From CALLCD01 sp039196965 (lineage in GTDB: Bacteria > Pseudomonadota > Alphaproteobacteria > Caulobacterales > Hyphomonadaceae), in contig JBCCUK010000006.1 of assembly GCA_039196965.1 (NCBI GenBank), forward strand, positions 1 to 64,000: DNA of 64,000 nt, given 5' to 3'. Both the position numbers and the translations under genes were made by a program. Below the pieces are notes generated by a model. That model did not search any database, was not told the origin of the DNA, and saw only the letters and a program-made list of their open reading frames with translations. Shown piece by piece: positions 9,920 to 18,121 of the stretch (the first letter of the stretch is position 1; each line of letters opens with the position of its first letter).

Positions 9920-10040
9920 GGCAGCTTTGGTGTCCTGTTCGCGCTGCCTTTTAACCCCCTGGCGGGCCTTAAAACAGCCGGAGTAAAATGTGAGACTTAA
10001 TGCCTTTTGTCATGACACACTCAGGGCATACGGAAAAGAG

Positions 10041-10094
10041 AATAAATTTTTCTTTATCATTTATTTCAGGAAAAATATTGCCTATTTAGGAAAA
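10041..10094. promoter_or_regulatory. AT-rich repeat cluster upstream of the bkd operon
   Basis: AATAAAT (10041-10047) and ATTTATT (10059-10065) form an inverted repeat with an 11-base spacer. TATTTCAGGAAAA (from 10062) and TATTTAGGAAAA (from 10083) are imperfect direct repeats about two helical turns apart. They lie 120-180 bases upstream of the E1-alpha start in a conspicuously AT-rich island. In Pseudomonas, bkd promoters are bound by the Lrp-family activator BkdR; a similar site here is an inference from context, since no regulator gene adjoins. Confidence 0.4.
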
Positions 10095-10154
10095 TTTTAA
10101 GTTGTTCTGTACGCACGTGCAGCAAAATTTAAAATTCAATACCTTCAAGTATCC

Positions 10155-11297
10155 TTAAACCGGACAACTCAACATAGCCTTGCCGATATCGGACGCCGGA
10201 GAGCTGCCAGACACGAAATTGGAGAGGTTTGTGAGAACAGCGATGCCGATATCCTGAGCTGGACACCACCCGACAAAGGATGAGAACCCCGGCACATCGC
10301 CAGCATGTCCTATCACGCCGCCATAGTTCGCGATGCAGAATGCATACCCGAACCCCGGCTCAACCCGAATGAAATCGCGCTGTTCCGAAATCATTTTATC
10401 ACTGAGACCCGAGCCCTTAAGCACATGCAAACCACTGGCGAGAACAGTTTCCGCCTGACCATAGGTATCGCCCGCAGCATCTGCCCATGACGCGCTGAAC
10501 TCTGTCGCGTCGAAAAAGAAGTTCCCATACTCCACACCGCCGCCGTCGGGGCCGTAGCGATAGCCGCGCGCGGACGGGTTCGGCAATATATGGTCTTCGG
10601 CGAATCTGAGCCCGGTTTTACCCGTGGTCGCTATCACATACCGCTCCAGTAGAGCTTCGATCGAGACGCCAGATGCGCGTTCGGCAATATCAGCCAGCAG
10701 TGCTGTATTGGCGTTGGAATATTTGAAATTGCCGATCTTTGGCGGCGTTTCCGTGTTTTCCCAGGCGACCTGAAACATCTCCTCCCGACTGATTTTGCGC
10801 GACGGGGTGGCATTGATGCGGTTGCGGAACTCCGGAGAATAAATCGGATTGTAGAGCCCGCTCGTATGATTGCCGAGCATGCGCAGCGCAATGTCCTCGC
10901 CCGCCGGAACATCATCGCGATAGGCCGATACCGGATCGTCGAGCCCGAGGCTCCCCTCATCAGCGAGCTTCAGCACAATGTGACCGACGAAGAGTTTCGA
11001 CACGCTACCAAGACGCATCCAAGAATTTGTGAGCACCGGGGCATTGGTTAACACATCGGCCAGACCGACAGCCTCGATCCGCATCGGAGCCGATGCTTCC
11101 TGCACCGCTAGGACAGCCCCCGGAAGGCCGAGCTGTCTCGCCTTTACAGCCAACACTACACCGCGCTGCATAGGATCGGTCGCATCGATCGACGAGCCGA
11201 GTTCGGTCACGGCAGACGGTGTGCGTCCCATTTGACCACAGGCTGCGAGCACGCCTGTAAGCCCCGTTCCGGCCAGAAATGAGCGACGGTTCAGCAT
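10155..11297 (-). CDS. Serine hydrolase, class C beta-lactamase-like lipoprotein
   Basis: A 380-residue exported protein of the beta-lactamase/transpeptidase-like (PF00144) group. The N terminus NRRSFLAGTGLTGVLAAC combines a twin-arginine motif with a lipobox ending at Cys20, so it is probably a Tat-exported lipoprotein. The catalytic SxxK is Ser98-Lys101 (SVSK), and the second motif is YSN in FKYSNANTALL. The third motif is probably the GHAGDVPGF region in place of KTG, which is usual for esterase or peptidase members of the group. Beta-lactam hydrolysis is not implied. It is transcribed divergently from the metal-import genes. Confidence 0.85.
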   Translation of the reverse strand: MLNRRSFLAGTGLTGVLAACGQMGRTPSAVTELGSSIDATDPMQRGVVLAVKARQLGLPGAVLAVQEASAPMRIEAVGLADVLTNAPVLTNSWMRLGSVSKLFVGHIVLKLADEGSLGLDDPVSAYRDDVPAGEDIALRMLGNHTSGLYNPIYSPEFRNRINATPSRKISREEMFQVAWENTETPPKIGNFKYSNANTALLADIAERASGVSIEALLERYVIATTGKTGLRFAEDHILPNPSARGYRYGPDGGGVEYGNFFFDATEFSASWADAAGDTYGQAETVLASGLHVLKGSGLSDKMISEQRDFIRVEPGFGYAFCIANYGGVIGHAGDVPGFSSFVGWCPAQDIGIAVLTNLSNFVSGSSPASDIGKAMLSCPV

Positions 11298-11506
11298 GGC
11301 GGTTTACCTCACACTTTGATCAGAGCGCTATACATTGCGGACCCTGAACACGGGTCAGACTGAAGCTCACACAATACCAATTGTCCACCGCCTGTCTCGG
11401 AACCAAAACACCTTGAAAACCAAATTTCCAAAGCGATAGATCGGCCTAGCGACATCCATATTTTTCCGCTAAACCACAATGAGAGGCTTTCGGAGGGCTT
11501 CACCCC

Positions 11507-12481
11507 ATGATCTTGCGCGCGTCGGCCAAATTGCCATCGCCATGTCACCCATGGCTTCACCAGATAGTTTTCTGTGTGAAAACGCTGTGTCTCGGGGTGT
11601 TTCTCACAGCATGCTCCCAGAATGAGGCTGATCCCAGCGGGGCCCAAACGGAAGACGGCCTGAAGGTTGTTACCACATTTACAGTAATCGCCGACATGAC
11701 CCGCAACGTGGCGGGCGATCGGATCAAGGTGGTGTCGATCACCAAACCCGGCGCAGAGATTCATGGCTACGAACCTACACCGCAGGATCTGGTGCGGGCG
11801 ACCGATGCTGATCTGATCCTGTGGAACGGGATGAACCTGGAGCTCTGGTTTGAGCAGTTTCTCGGAAATCTCGGCGATATTCCCTCGGCAACGATCAGCG
11901 AAGGGATTACTCCCATCCCGGTGACGAGCGGATCATATGAAGGGAAGGCTAATCCCCATGCCTGGATGGGTCCGGATGATGCGAAAGTGTATATCGATAA
12001 TATTGCAAATGCCCTGGCCGAGCTCGATCCGGAATATGCAGACACCTACAGAGCCAACGCCGCAGCTTACAAACAGCAGATTGCCGATACCGTCGGCCCG
12101 TTGAAAGACGCCATCGAGGCGATCCCGGAAGAAAAACGCTGGCTTGTGACTTGCGAGGGCGCGTTCAGCTATCTCGCAAGGGATATGGGGCTGCGCGAAC
12201 TTTATCTCTGGCCGATGAATGCCGACGAGGTTGGCACGCCCCAGCAGATCCGCAATGTCATCGACAATGTCAGAAACCACAATATCGAAGCGGTATTCTG
12301 CGAGAGCACTGTCAGCAATGCCCCAGCGGAGCAGGTGGTTCGGGAAACTGACGCAGTGTTCGGAGGTATCCTGTATGTCGACTCCCTTAGCGGTTCCAAC
12401 GGTCCGGTGCCGACTTATCTGGACCTGCTTGAAGTGACAACCTCGACCATTGCCAGGGGACTTACCCCGGCTTCGAACTAG
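11507..12481 (+). CDS. sitA: Manganese/iron-type ABC transporter substrate-binding lipoprotein
   Basis: A periplasmic cluster A-I metal-binding protein of 324 residues anchored through a lipobox cysteine (Cys36 in FLTAC). The four metal ligands can be read: His86 (EIHGYEP), His151 (NPHAWMG), Glu217 (TCEGAF) and Asp292 (YVDSLS). A His-His-Glu-Asp set is that of PsaA/MntC/SitA proteins that bind Mn(II) or Fe(II), not the three-histidine set of ZnuA, and there is no His-rich loop. GGAGG lies 10-14 bases before the ATG. It is the first gene of a four-gene importer; I could not find a clear Mur or Fur box upstream. Confidence 0.88.
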   Translation: MILRASAKLPSPCHPWLHQIVFCVKTLCLGVFLTACSQNEADPSGAQTEDGLKVVTTFTVIADMTRNVAGDRIKVVSITKPGAEIHGYEPTPQDLVRATDADLILWNGMNLELWFEQFLGNLGDIPSATISEGITPIPVTSGSYEGKANPHAWMGPDDAKVYIDNIANALAELDPEYADTYRANAAAYKQQIADTVGPLKDAIEAIPEEKRWLVTCEGAFSYLARDMGLRELYLWPMNADEVGTPQQIRNVIDNVRNHNIEAVFCESTVSNAPAEQVVRETDAVFGGILYVDSLSGSNGPVPTYLDLLEVTTSTIARGLTPASN

Positions 12482-12492
12482 ATATTCTACCC

Positions 12493-13413
12493 ATGACGAA
12501 ATCGCAGAGTACATCGGAGGACGAAGGATCAAAACGGGTCAAGGCAAGACCACTCGGCAAGGAGAGCGGCGGCCTGGAAGCAAAGGATGTGTCAGTCACC
12601 TACCGTAATGGGCACACAGCGCTTGAGAATGTAAACTTCGAAATCCCTCGGGGTACAATCACCGCACTGGTGGGGATAAACGGTGCGGGCAAGTCCACGC
12701 TTTTCAAAGCCATTATGGGGTTTCTTCCGTTCATGCATGGCGAGATCAAAGTGCTCGACCTGCCGATGAAACAGGCATTGAAAAAGAATCTCGTCGCTTA
12801 TGTTCCGCAGGCGGAGGAAGTCGACTGGACATTTCCGGTACTCGTAGAAAATGTCGTGATGATGGGTCGCTATGGCCATATGGGGTTTCTACGGCGTCCC
12901 TCTTCGAAGGACAGACTGGCAGTCGAAGAAGCCATGGAACGCCTTTCGATCTCCGATCTGAAAGATCGGCAGATCGGCGAACTCTCCGGCGGTCAGCGCA
13001 AGCGTGTCTTTCTCGCACGGGCTTTGGCCCAGGACGCACGGGTCATTCTCCTTGATGAGCCATTTACCGGCGTCGATGTCCGCACCGAAATGCAGATTGT
13101 CGAACTGCTCGAAGATCTCCGCAAGGAAGGGCGTGTGATGCTCGTATCCACCCACAATCTCGGCACCGTTCCGGAGTTCTGCGACCGGGCAATTCTCATG
13201 AAACGAACGGTCATCGCCTATGGCAAGACAGATCTAACGTTCACACCACGAAATCTTGAGCGCACTTTTGGCGGCGTCCTTCGTGTCTTCACTCTCGATG
13301 GCGCACGGCTACACGATGACGATGACGACCGCGCCGTTACCATCGTAACAGATGATGAGCGGCCATTTGTGCAATATGGCGGGCGGACCCAGCGACTGGA
13401 AGACGAAAAGTGA
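12493..13413 (+). CDS. sitB: Manganese/iron ABC transporter ATP-binding protein
   Basis: The 306-residue ATPase of the importer. All ABC motifs are present: Walker A GINGAGKST, Q-loop YVPQAEEVDW, signature LSGGQRKR, Walker B VILLDEP and H-loop STHN. It differs from the usual 250-residue relatives by about 28 polar residues before the ABC domain and by a C-terminal tail of about 50 residues that carries His274 followed by five aspartates. It begins 11 bases after the binding-protein gene and overlaps the first permease gene by four bases. Confidence 0.9.
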   Translation: MTKSQSTSEDEGSKRVKARPLGKESGGLEAKDVSVTYRNGHTALENVNFEIPRGTITALVGINGAGKSTLFKAIMGFLPFMHGEIKVLDLPMKQALKKNLVAYVPQAEEVDWTFPVLVENVVMMGRYGHMGFLRRPSSKDRLAVEEAMERLSISDLKDRQIGELSGGQRKRVFLARALAQDARVILLDEPFTGVDVRTEMQIVELLEDLRKEGRVMLVSTHNLGTVPEFCDRAILMKRTVIAYGKTDLTFTPRNLERTFGGVLRVFTLDGARLHDDDDDRAVTIVTDDERPFVQYGGRTQRLEDEK

Positions 13414-14300
13414 TTGCTGAGCTGATTGAACCGTTTTCCTACAATTACATGGTCAATGCCATGTTTGTATCAGCATTGGTCGGCGGGGTGTGCGCGGCCC
13501 TGTCCGCTTTCCTTATGCTAAAGGGCTGGTCGCTCATCGGTGATGCGCTGTCCCACTCCGTCGTCCCCGGTGTTGCTGGTGCCTACATCCTCGGATTTCC
13601 CTTTGCTGCCGGTGCATTTCTCGCTGGCGGGCTGGCTGCCGGGTCAATTCTCTTTCTGACCAAACGCACAGGGCTGAAGGAAGATGTGATCATCGGACTG
13701 ATCTTCACATCCTTTTTTGGATTAGGGCTTTTCCTTGTAAGCATCTTTCCAACATCGATCAGCATTCAAACAATCATTATGGGGAATATTCTCGCGATTC
13801 GCCCGGCAGACACGCTGCAGCTGGTGATCATTGGCGGGGTCACCGTAACGGTCTTGCTCTTCGTCTGGCGGGATTTGCTAGCCGTGTTTTTCGATGAGAA
13901 CCATGCTCATTCCATCGGCCTCCGCCCCGGCATTCTGAAAGCGATTTTCTTCACGCTGTTATCAGCATCGGTGGTCGCGGCGATGCAAACCGTTGGCGCA
14001 TTCCTCGTCATTGCGCTCGTAATTACGCCCGGCGCCACGGCATATCTGCTCACCGATCGCTTCGACCGCCTGATCCAGTATTCTGTCGTTATCGGCGCAG
14101 GCACGAGTTTTACCGGAGCCTATTTCAGCTTCTTTCTGAACGGGGCCACAGGCGGTCTCATCGTCTGCCTACAGACACTTCTGTTCATCCTGGCCTTCAT
14201 ATTCGCGCCGAAGCATGGCCGCATCGCCTCCATGCAACAAATCGCGAAAGCTGACAAAAGGATCCGGGACAATATTGCTGTTCGCAAGGTGCCTTTATAG
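13410..14300 (+). CDS. sitC: Manganese/iron ABC transporter permease 1
   Basis: A 296-residue membrane subunit of the ABC-3 (ZnuB/MntB) family with about eight hydrophobic segments. The GWSLIGDALSHSVVPGVAGAY stretch and the GAFLVIALVITPGATAYLLTDRF stretch are family hallmarks. Translation starts at GTG within GTGA, overlapping the ATPase stop codon, so it is coupled to the ATPase. It presumably forms a heterodimer with the following permease. Confidence 0.9.
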   Translation: MIAELIEPFSYNYMVNAMFVSALVGGVCAALSAFLMLKGWSLIGDALSHSVVPGVAGAYILGFPFAAGAFLAGGLAAGSILFLTKRTGLKEDVIIGLIFTSFFGLGLFLVSIFPTSISIQTIIMGNILAIRPADTLQLVIIGGVTVTVLLFVWRDLLAVFFDENHAHSIGLRPGILKAIFFTLLSASVVAAMQTVGAFLVIALVITPGATAYLLTDRFDRLIQYSVVIGAGTSFTGAYFSFFLNGATGGLIVCLQTLLFILAFIFAPKHGRIASMQQIAKADKRIRDNIAVRKVPL

Positions 14301-15146
14301 ATGGACGTTCTCCTCGCACCATTCAACTTCGAGTTCATGCAGCGCGCCTTTGCCATGTCGCTCCTCGCGGCGATCCCCACGGCGCTTCTGTCCTGCTTTC
14401 TCGTCGTGCGCGGCTGGGCGCTGCTCGGCGATGCAGTGAGTCACTCGGTGCTGCCCGGCGTCGTCCTCGCCTACATGGTTGGCATCCCATTGCTGCTCGG
14501 GGCCTTCGGCGCGGCCATGTTGTGTGCCCTTGCCTCCGGCTACCTTTCAAACAATAGCCGTATCAAACCCGACACAGCGATGGGGGTGGTTTTCTCCGGC
14601 ATGTTCGGCCTCGGTATTGTTCTTTATACGGCAATCGAGACCGATGTTCACCTTGACCATATTCTCTTCGGAAACTTGCTGGGTGTTGAAACCCATGAGC
14701 TCTGGACCTCTGGCCTGATCGGTCTTGCCGTTGTTACAGGGCTGCTATTGTTCTGGCGCGACCTTCGATTTCACAGCTTCGATCCCGCGCAAGCACAATT
14801 GACGGGCCTTCCAGTCAACACCCTCTATTATGGTCTGTTGTCCGCCCTCTCCCTGACCATCGTCGCGACCCTTTCCGCAACTGGCCTCATCCTTGCCATC
14901 GGGCTTTTGATCGCCCCCGGTGCGATCGCATTCCTCGTTACGAGGACACTGTCACAAATGATGATTGTCAGCGTTAGCGTCTGCGTATTTTCGATGGTGA
15001 CAGGTGTGTATCTCAGTTACTTTCTCGACAGTGCACCGGCACCCACGGCGATCCTCGTTTTTACGATCCTGTTCATTATCGTTTTCATAACCAAGCAGGT
15101 CCAAACCCATTCACGGGTTTCAGCTGTGATTCAACGAATTACCTAG
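14301..15146 (+). CDS. sitD: Manganese/iron ABC transporter permease 2
   Basis: A second ABC-3 permease of 281 residues whose ATG directly follows the stop of the first. It repeats the family motifs (GWALLGDAVSHSVLPGVVLAY and TGLILAIGLLIAPGAIAFLV) but is clearly diverged from its neighbour, as in SitC/SitD pairs where two different permeases form the channel. It ends 11 bases from the stop of the convergent CoA-transferase gene, with no obvious terminator between. Confidence 0.9.
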   Translation: MDVLLAPFNFEFMQRAFAMSLLAAIPTALLSCFLVVRGWALLGDAVSHSVLPGVVLAYMVGIPLLLGAFGAAMLCALASGYLSNNSRIKPDTAMGVVFSGMFGLGIVLYTAIETDVHLDHILFGNLLGVETHELWTSGLIGLAVVTGLLLFWRDLRFHSFDPAQAQLTGLPVNTLYYGLLSALSLTIVATLSATGLILAIGLLIAPGAIAFLVTRTLSQMMIVSVSVCVFSMVTGVYLSYFLDSAPAPTAILVFTILFIIVFITKQVQTHSRVSAVIQRIT

Positions 15147-15157
15147 ACCCCTTCCTT

Positions 15158-16354
15158 CTAAATCACACCGTCGATATGAAGCTTTTCCAGTTCATCAGAA
15201 CCAAGCCCCAATAAACCCTGAAAAACATCCTCATTATGCTCGCCGAGTTCCGGCCCTGTCCAGCGCACCTCGCCCTGCGTTTCGGAAAAACGGGGGAACG
15301 TGTTCTGCATGGGCACTTTCCCCCATGTCCCATCCTCAACCTCGATGATCGCCTCCCGGGCCTTGTAGTGCGGATCATCGATCATATCTGGCGCGCGGTA
15401 GATCTTGCCCGACGGAACGGCATGTTTGTCCATCAGAGCTTCAAGTTCGGAAACGGTCAGCGTGCCGGTCCATTGATTGATCAGGGCATCAAGCTCGTCC
15501 TGATTCGCACCGCGAGCGACATGGGTCGCGTAGCGTGGATCGGTAGCAAGTTCCGGCTGATCCATAGCGTCAGCCAGCCGTTTGAAGATCGTGTCCTGAT
15601 TGGCGGCTATGATGTAGTCGCCATCCTTGCAGGTATAGACATTTGAAGGAGCGATATGGGGCAGTTTCGAGCCCGAACGGCCGCGAATGTGCCCCTCAAT
15701 GGCATATTCCGGTACCGTGGCTTCCATCACATTCAAAACCGATTCAAAGATCGATGCATCGATGACTTGGCCCCGTCCGGTCGATTGTCTGGCATGGAGC
15801 GCAGCCAAAGCTCCATTGCAAGCATACGTCGCCGCCAGCGTATCGCCGAGCGAGAGCCCTGCCCGGCTAGCGGGCCGGTCAGGCTCACCGCACAGATGGC
15901 GCATACCGCCCATCGCCTCGCCGACAGATGCGTAGCCCGGCTTGTGGGAATAGGGCCCAGTTTGCCCGTAACCTGAGACCCGCACCATGATCAGGCCCGG
16001 GTTGATTACCGAAAGCGTTTGATAATCAAGCCTCCAGCGCTCAAGCGTTCCAGGGCGAAAATTCTCGATCAGAATGTCGGCATGCTCGACGAGACGTCGT
16101 ATTATCGCTTGGCCCTCGGGCACGCGGAGATTTGTCGTCACGCATCTCTTGTTGCGGCCGCAGACCTTGAACCAGAGCGGATAGCCTTCCCGACCCCAGG
16201 CGCGGATTGGATCGCCAACACCAGGCGGTTCCACTTTGATGACATCCGCGCCCATATCCGCCATAAGCTGCCCGCAAAATGGCCCGGCAATCAACTGGCC
16301 CAATTCGATAACCCGAATATCGGTGAGAGGTCCCTTGCGATCAGATTGTTCCAT
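15158..16354 (-). CDS. Family III CoA-transferase (CaiB/BaiF)
   Basis: A 398-residue cytosolic enzyme that transfers CoA between carboxylic acids. The N-terminal VIELGQLIAGPFCGQLMADMGADVIKVE signature and the ILIENFRPGTLERW motif are typical. Asp171 in LSLGD is the expected covalent catalytic aspartate. The acids used cannot be predicted from sequence. The neighbours (metal importer, exported UrcA protein) do not help, although the window holds several acyl-CoA enzymes. Confidence 0.88.
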   Translation of the reverse strand: MEQSDRKGPLTDIRVIELGQLIAGPFCGQLMADMGADVIKVEPPGVGDPIRAWGREGYPLWFKVCGRNKRCVTTNLRVPEGQAIIRRLVEHADILIENFRPGTLERWRLDYQTLSVINPGLIMVRVSGYGQTGPYSHKPGYASVGEAMGGMRHLCGEPDRPASRAGLSLGDTLAATYACNGALAALHARQSTGRGQVIDASIFESVLNVMEATVPEYAIEGHIRGRSGSKLPHIAPSNVYTCKDGDYIIAANQDTIFKRLADAMDQPELATDPRYATHVARGANQDELDALINQWTGTLTVSELEALMDKHAVPSGKIYRAPDMIDDPHYKAREAIIEVEDGTWGKVPMQNTFPRFSETQGEVRWTGPELGEHNEDVFQGLLGLGSDELEKLHIDGVI

Positions 16355-16478
16355 GGTGCCGACTTCTCTGATGAAGATGCACAGAAACCACAGACAGAGC
16401 AGATATCAAGGTAAAAGGGAGCTGTTCCGGGAATAGCGAAACAGCTCCATCTAATTTACAAAGATCTCGAAGACGAGA

Positions 16479-16814
16479 CTATTGCGCGCTTGTACTGATC
16501 AACGCGGCGAACTGACGTGGCACGGACTGGCCGGCCTTCGCGCGCTCTTCACCGATTTTCAGAGCGGCAAGATTCATCACTTCTTCGACGCAGACCTCGT
16601 CGATACCACCGCTAAAAAAGCTCTTTGAAGGCTGACGGCAAGCCCGACGTGCCTGATCTTCGATGGCTTCCATGACCAAATCTGCCCCCGCATCGCTATC
16701 GAGGAGTGCAGAGTCATAATTGATCGTGACTGCGATTTGCTTCTCTTCTTCAGCAAGCGCTGCAGGAGAGATTGCCACACAAATGGCTGTTAGGGAGAAA
16801 ACTAGTTTTTTCAT
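16479..16814 (-). CDS. UrcA-family exported protein (copy 1)
   Basis: A 111-residue protein with a clear signal peptide (KKLVFSLTAICVAISPAALA, probable cleavage after ALA). The mature part has the UrcA-family layout: a short beta segment (IAVTINYDSALLDSDAG), a helix with a conserved Cys (DQARRACRQ), and a second Cys in a helix (DEVCVEEVMNLAALKI), which could form a disulfide. The function of the family is unknown. A second relative lies at 55885-56190, but the two share little beyond the pattern. Confidence 0.7.
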   Translation of the reverse strand: MKKLVFSLTAICVAISPAALAEEEKQIAVTINYDSALLDSDAGADLVMEAIEDQARRACRQPSKSFFSGGIDEVCVEEVMNLAALKIGEERAKAGQSVPRQFAALISTSAQ

Positions 16815-16908
16815 TGGTTTACCTCAGAGTTAGCCCCGGATCGAAACCCGGAATAAAACTCCTCCCGCCCATGGATGTTGTGCTTTTGGTTCTTCGCCAT
16901 TGGATCTA

Positions 16909-16942
16909 TTGCTCCGCAGCATTTCCATGTTGCATCGCAGCA
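16909..16942. repeat. Two-turn direct repeat upstream of urcA copy 1
   Basis: TTGCTCCGCAGCA (16909-16921) and TTGCATCGCAGCA (16930-16942) match at 11 of 13 positions and start 21 bases apart, that is two DNA turns. They lie 95-128 bases upstream of the minus-strand start codon of the UrcA gene. Helical phasing suggests binding of a regulator on one face of the DNA. The rest of the 260-base gap to ruvB holds nothing convincing apart from the ACGT triplet at its far end. Confidence 0.35.
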
Positions 16943-17059
16943 ATTACGCCCTTCCCAGAAGAGTTCAATACGTGATCGCGCGTAATGTGGTGGCATCCAT
17001 AAAATTGTGATCAAGGTGCCCATCTCTTGGGCAAACTGACGCGTTTCTTGGCGGACCTT

Positions 17060-17075
17060 ACGTCAACGTAAACGT
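17060..17075. promoter_or_regulatory. Three ACGT cores at 6-bp spacing over the ruvB stop codon
   Basis: ACGT occurs at 17060, 17066 and 17072. The first two form the dyad TTACGT-CA-ACGTAA (17058-17071). Such ACGT dyads resemble operators of MerR-family regulators of branched-chain and fatty-acid catabolism (LiuR type), but this copy lies at the end of ruvB, about 240 bases from the nearest downstream start, and no second copy was seen upstream of the acyl-CoA genes. Chance is possible. Confidence 0.25.
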
Positions 17076-18121
17076 CAACTTTCCTCGCCAAAAAGCCCCG
17101 ATTGGAGCTCGCCCGGAGCCTTCAGGCCAAGCTTCTCATAGGCAAGCGGGGCAGCAACCCGCCCGCGCGGTGTGCGCGCCACATAGCCTTTCTGCATCAG
17201 AAACGGCTCGATTACCTCTTCAACGGCGTCGCGGGCCTCCGCAAGCGCAGCGGCGAGCGTATCAACGCCCACCGGGCCACCTGCATAGGTCACGACAAGT
17301 GCCTCCAGATAGCGCCGGTCGAGGGCATCGAGCCCTGATTCGTCCACCTCCAACCGGGCGAGGGCTTTTCGGGCGGCGGGCCGGTTGATGCTCTCGCCCT
17401 CGGCCTCGGCAAAATCCCTTACACGCCGCAACAGACGCACGGCGATTCGCGGCGTGCCCCGCGCACGGCTGGCAATTTCCCTTGCGCCATCCTCGGTAAT
17501 CGCTGCGCCAAGCTTACGTCCGGCGGCGAGAACGATGCGGGCAAGCTCCTCCGGCGAGTAGAACTGGAGGCGGATCGGTATGCCGAACCGGTCGCGCAGG
17601 GGTGTTGCGAGCAGTCCTGCCCGCGTGGTCGCCCCAACAAGCGTAAAGGGCGAAAGCTCCAGCTGAACCGACCGCGCTGATGGTCCTTCGCCGATAACAA
17701 TATCGAGTTTGTAATCCTCCATCGCCGGATAGAGGATTTCCTCCACAGCGGCGGGTAGGCGATGGATCTCGTCGATGAACAGAACGTCGTTCGGCTCCAG
17801 ATTGGTCAAAATCGCCGCTAGATCGCCCGCCTTGGCGATCACAGGCCCCGATGTTGAGCGAAATCCGACACCCGCTTCCCGGGCTAGGATCTGCGCAAGC
17901 GTCGTCTTGCCGAGCCCCGGAGGCCCGAACAACAGCACATGGTCGAGGGCCTCGCCCCGCTTTCGCGCCGCTTCAACATAGACTTTAAGATTGTCCTTCG
18001 CCTTCGCCTGGCCGACATAATCGGCAAAGGTCTGGGGCCTTAGCGCCCGGTCGAGGGCGTCGGCTACAGAGCGTTCTGGGTCTGTAGCTGTCCCCTCCCT
18101 GTCCGATGGTGGATGGCTCAT
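17075..18121 (-). CDS. ruvB: Holliday junction branch-migration ATPase RuvB
   Basis: The hexameric AAA+ motor (348 residues) that drives branch migration with RuvA. Walker A GPPGLGKT is at 66-73, Walker B is in DVLFIDEIHRL, and the sensor regions VGATTRAGLL and PLRDRFG are conserved. The C-terminal winged helix ends in FLMQKGYVARTPRGR. The start ATG overlaps the ruvA stop as ATGA. The order ruvC-ruvA-ruvB is standard in alphaproteobacteria. Confidence 0.96.
   Translation of the reverse strand: MSHPPSDREGTATDPERSVADALDRALRPQTFADYVGQAKAKDNLKVYVEAARKRGEALDHVLLFGPPGLGKTTLAQILAREAGVGFRSTSGPVIAKAGDLAAILTNLEPNDVLFIDEIHRLPAAVEEILYPAMEDYKLDIVIGEGPSARSVQLELSPFTLVGATTRAGLLATPLRDRFGIPIRLQFYSPEELARIVLAAGRKLGAAITEDGAREIASRARGTPRIAVRLLRRVRDFAEAEGESINRPAARKALARLEVDESGLDALDRRYLEALVVTYAGGPVGVDTLAAALAEARDAVEEVIEPFLMQKGYVARTPRGRVAAPLAYEKLGLKAPGELQSGLFGEES

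Noticed and set aside
10155..11297. Interpretation of the serine hydrolase as an antibiotic-resistance beta-lactamase
   Set aside because: The SxxK and YSN motifs are shared by many esterases and peptidases of the family, there is no clear KTG, and it is a probable lipoprotein; resistance cannot be claimed.
11338..11356. Dyad GACCC-N7-GGGTC in the gap before the metal importer, considered as a Mur/Fur site
   Set aside because: Short GC-rich arms unlike known Mur, Fur or MntR boxes; located nearer to the divergent hydrolase gene; could be chance.
16811..17023. A possible 70-residue minus-strand protein between urcA copy 1 and ruvB
   Set aside because: Cysteine- and tryptophan-rich product without family resemblance, no ribosome-binding site, and it overlaps the urcA start region and its repeats.
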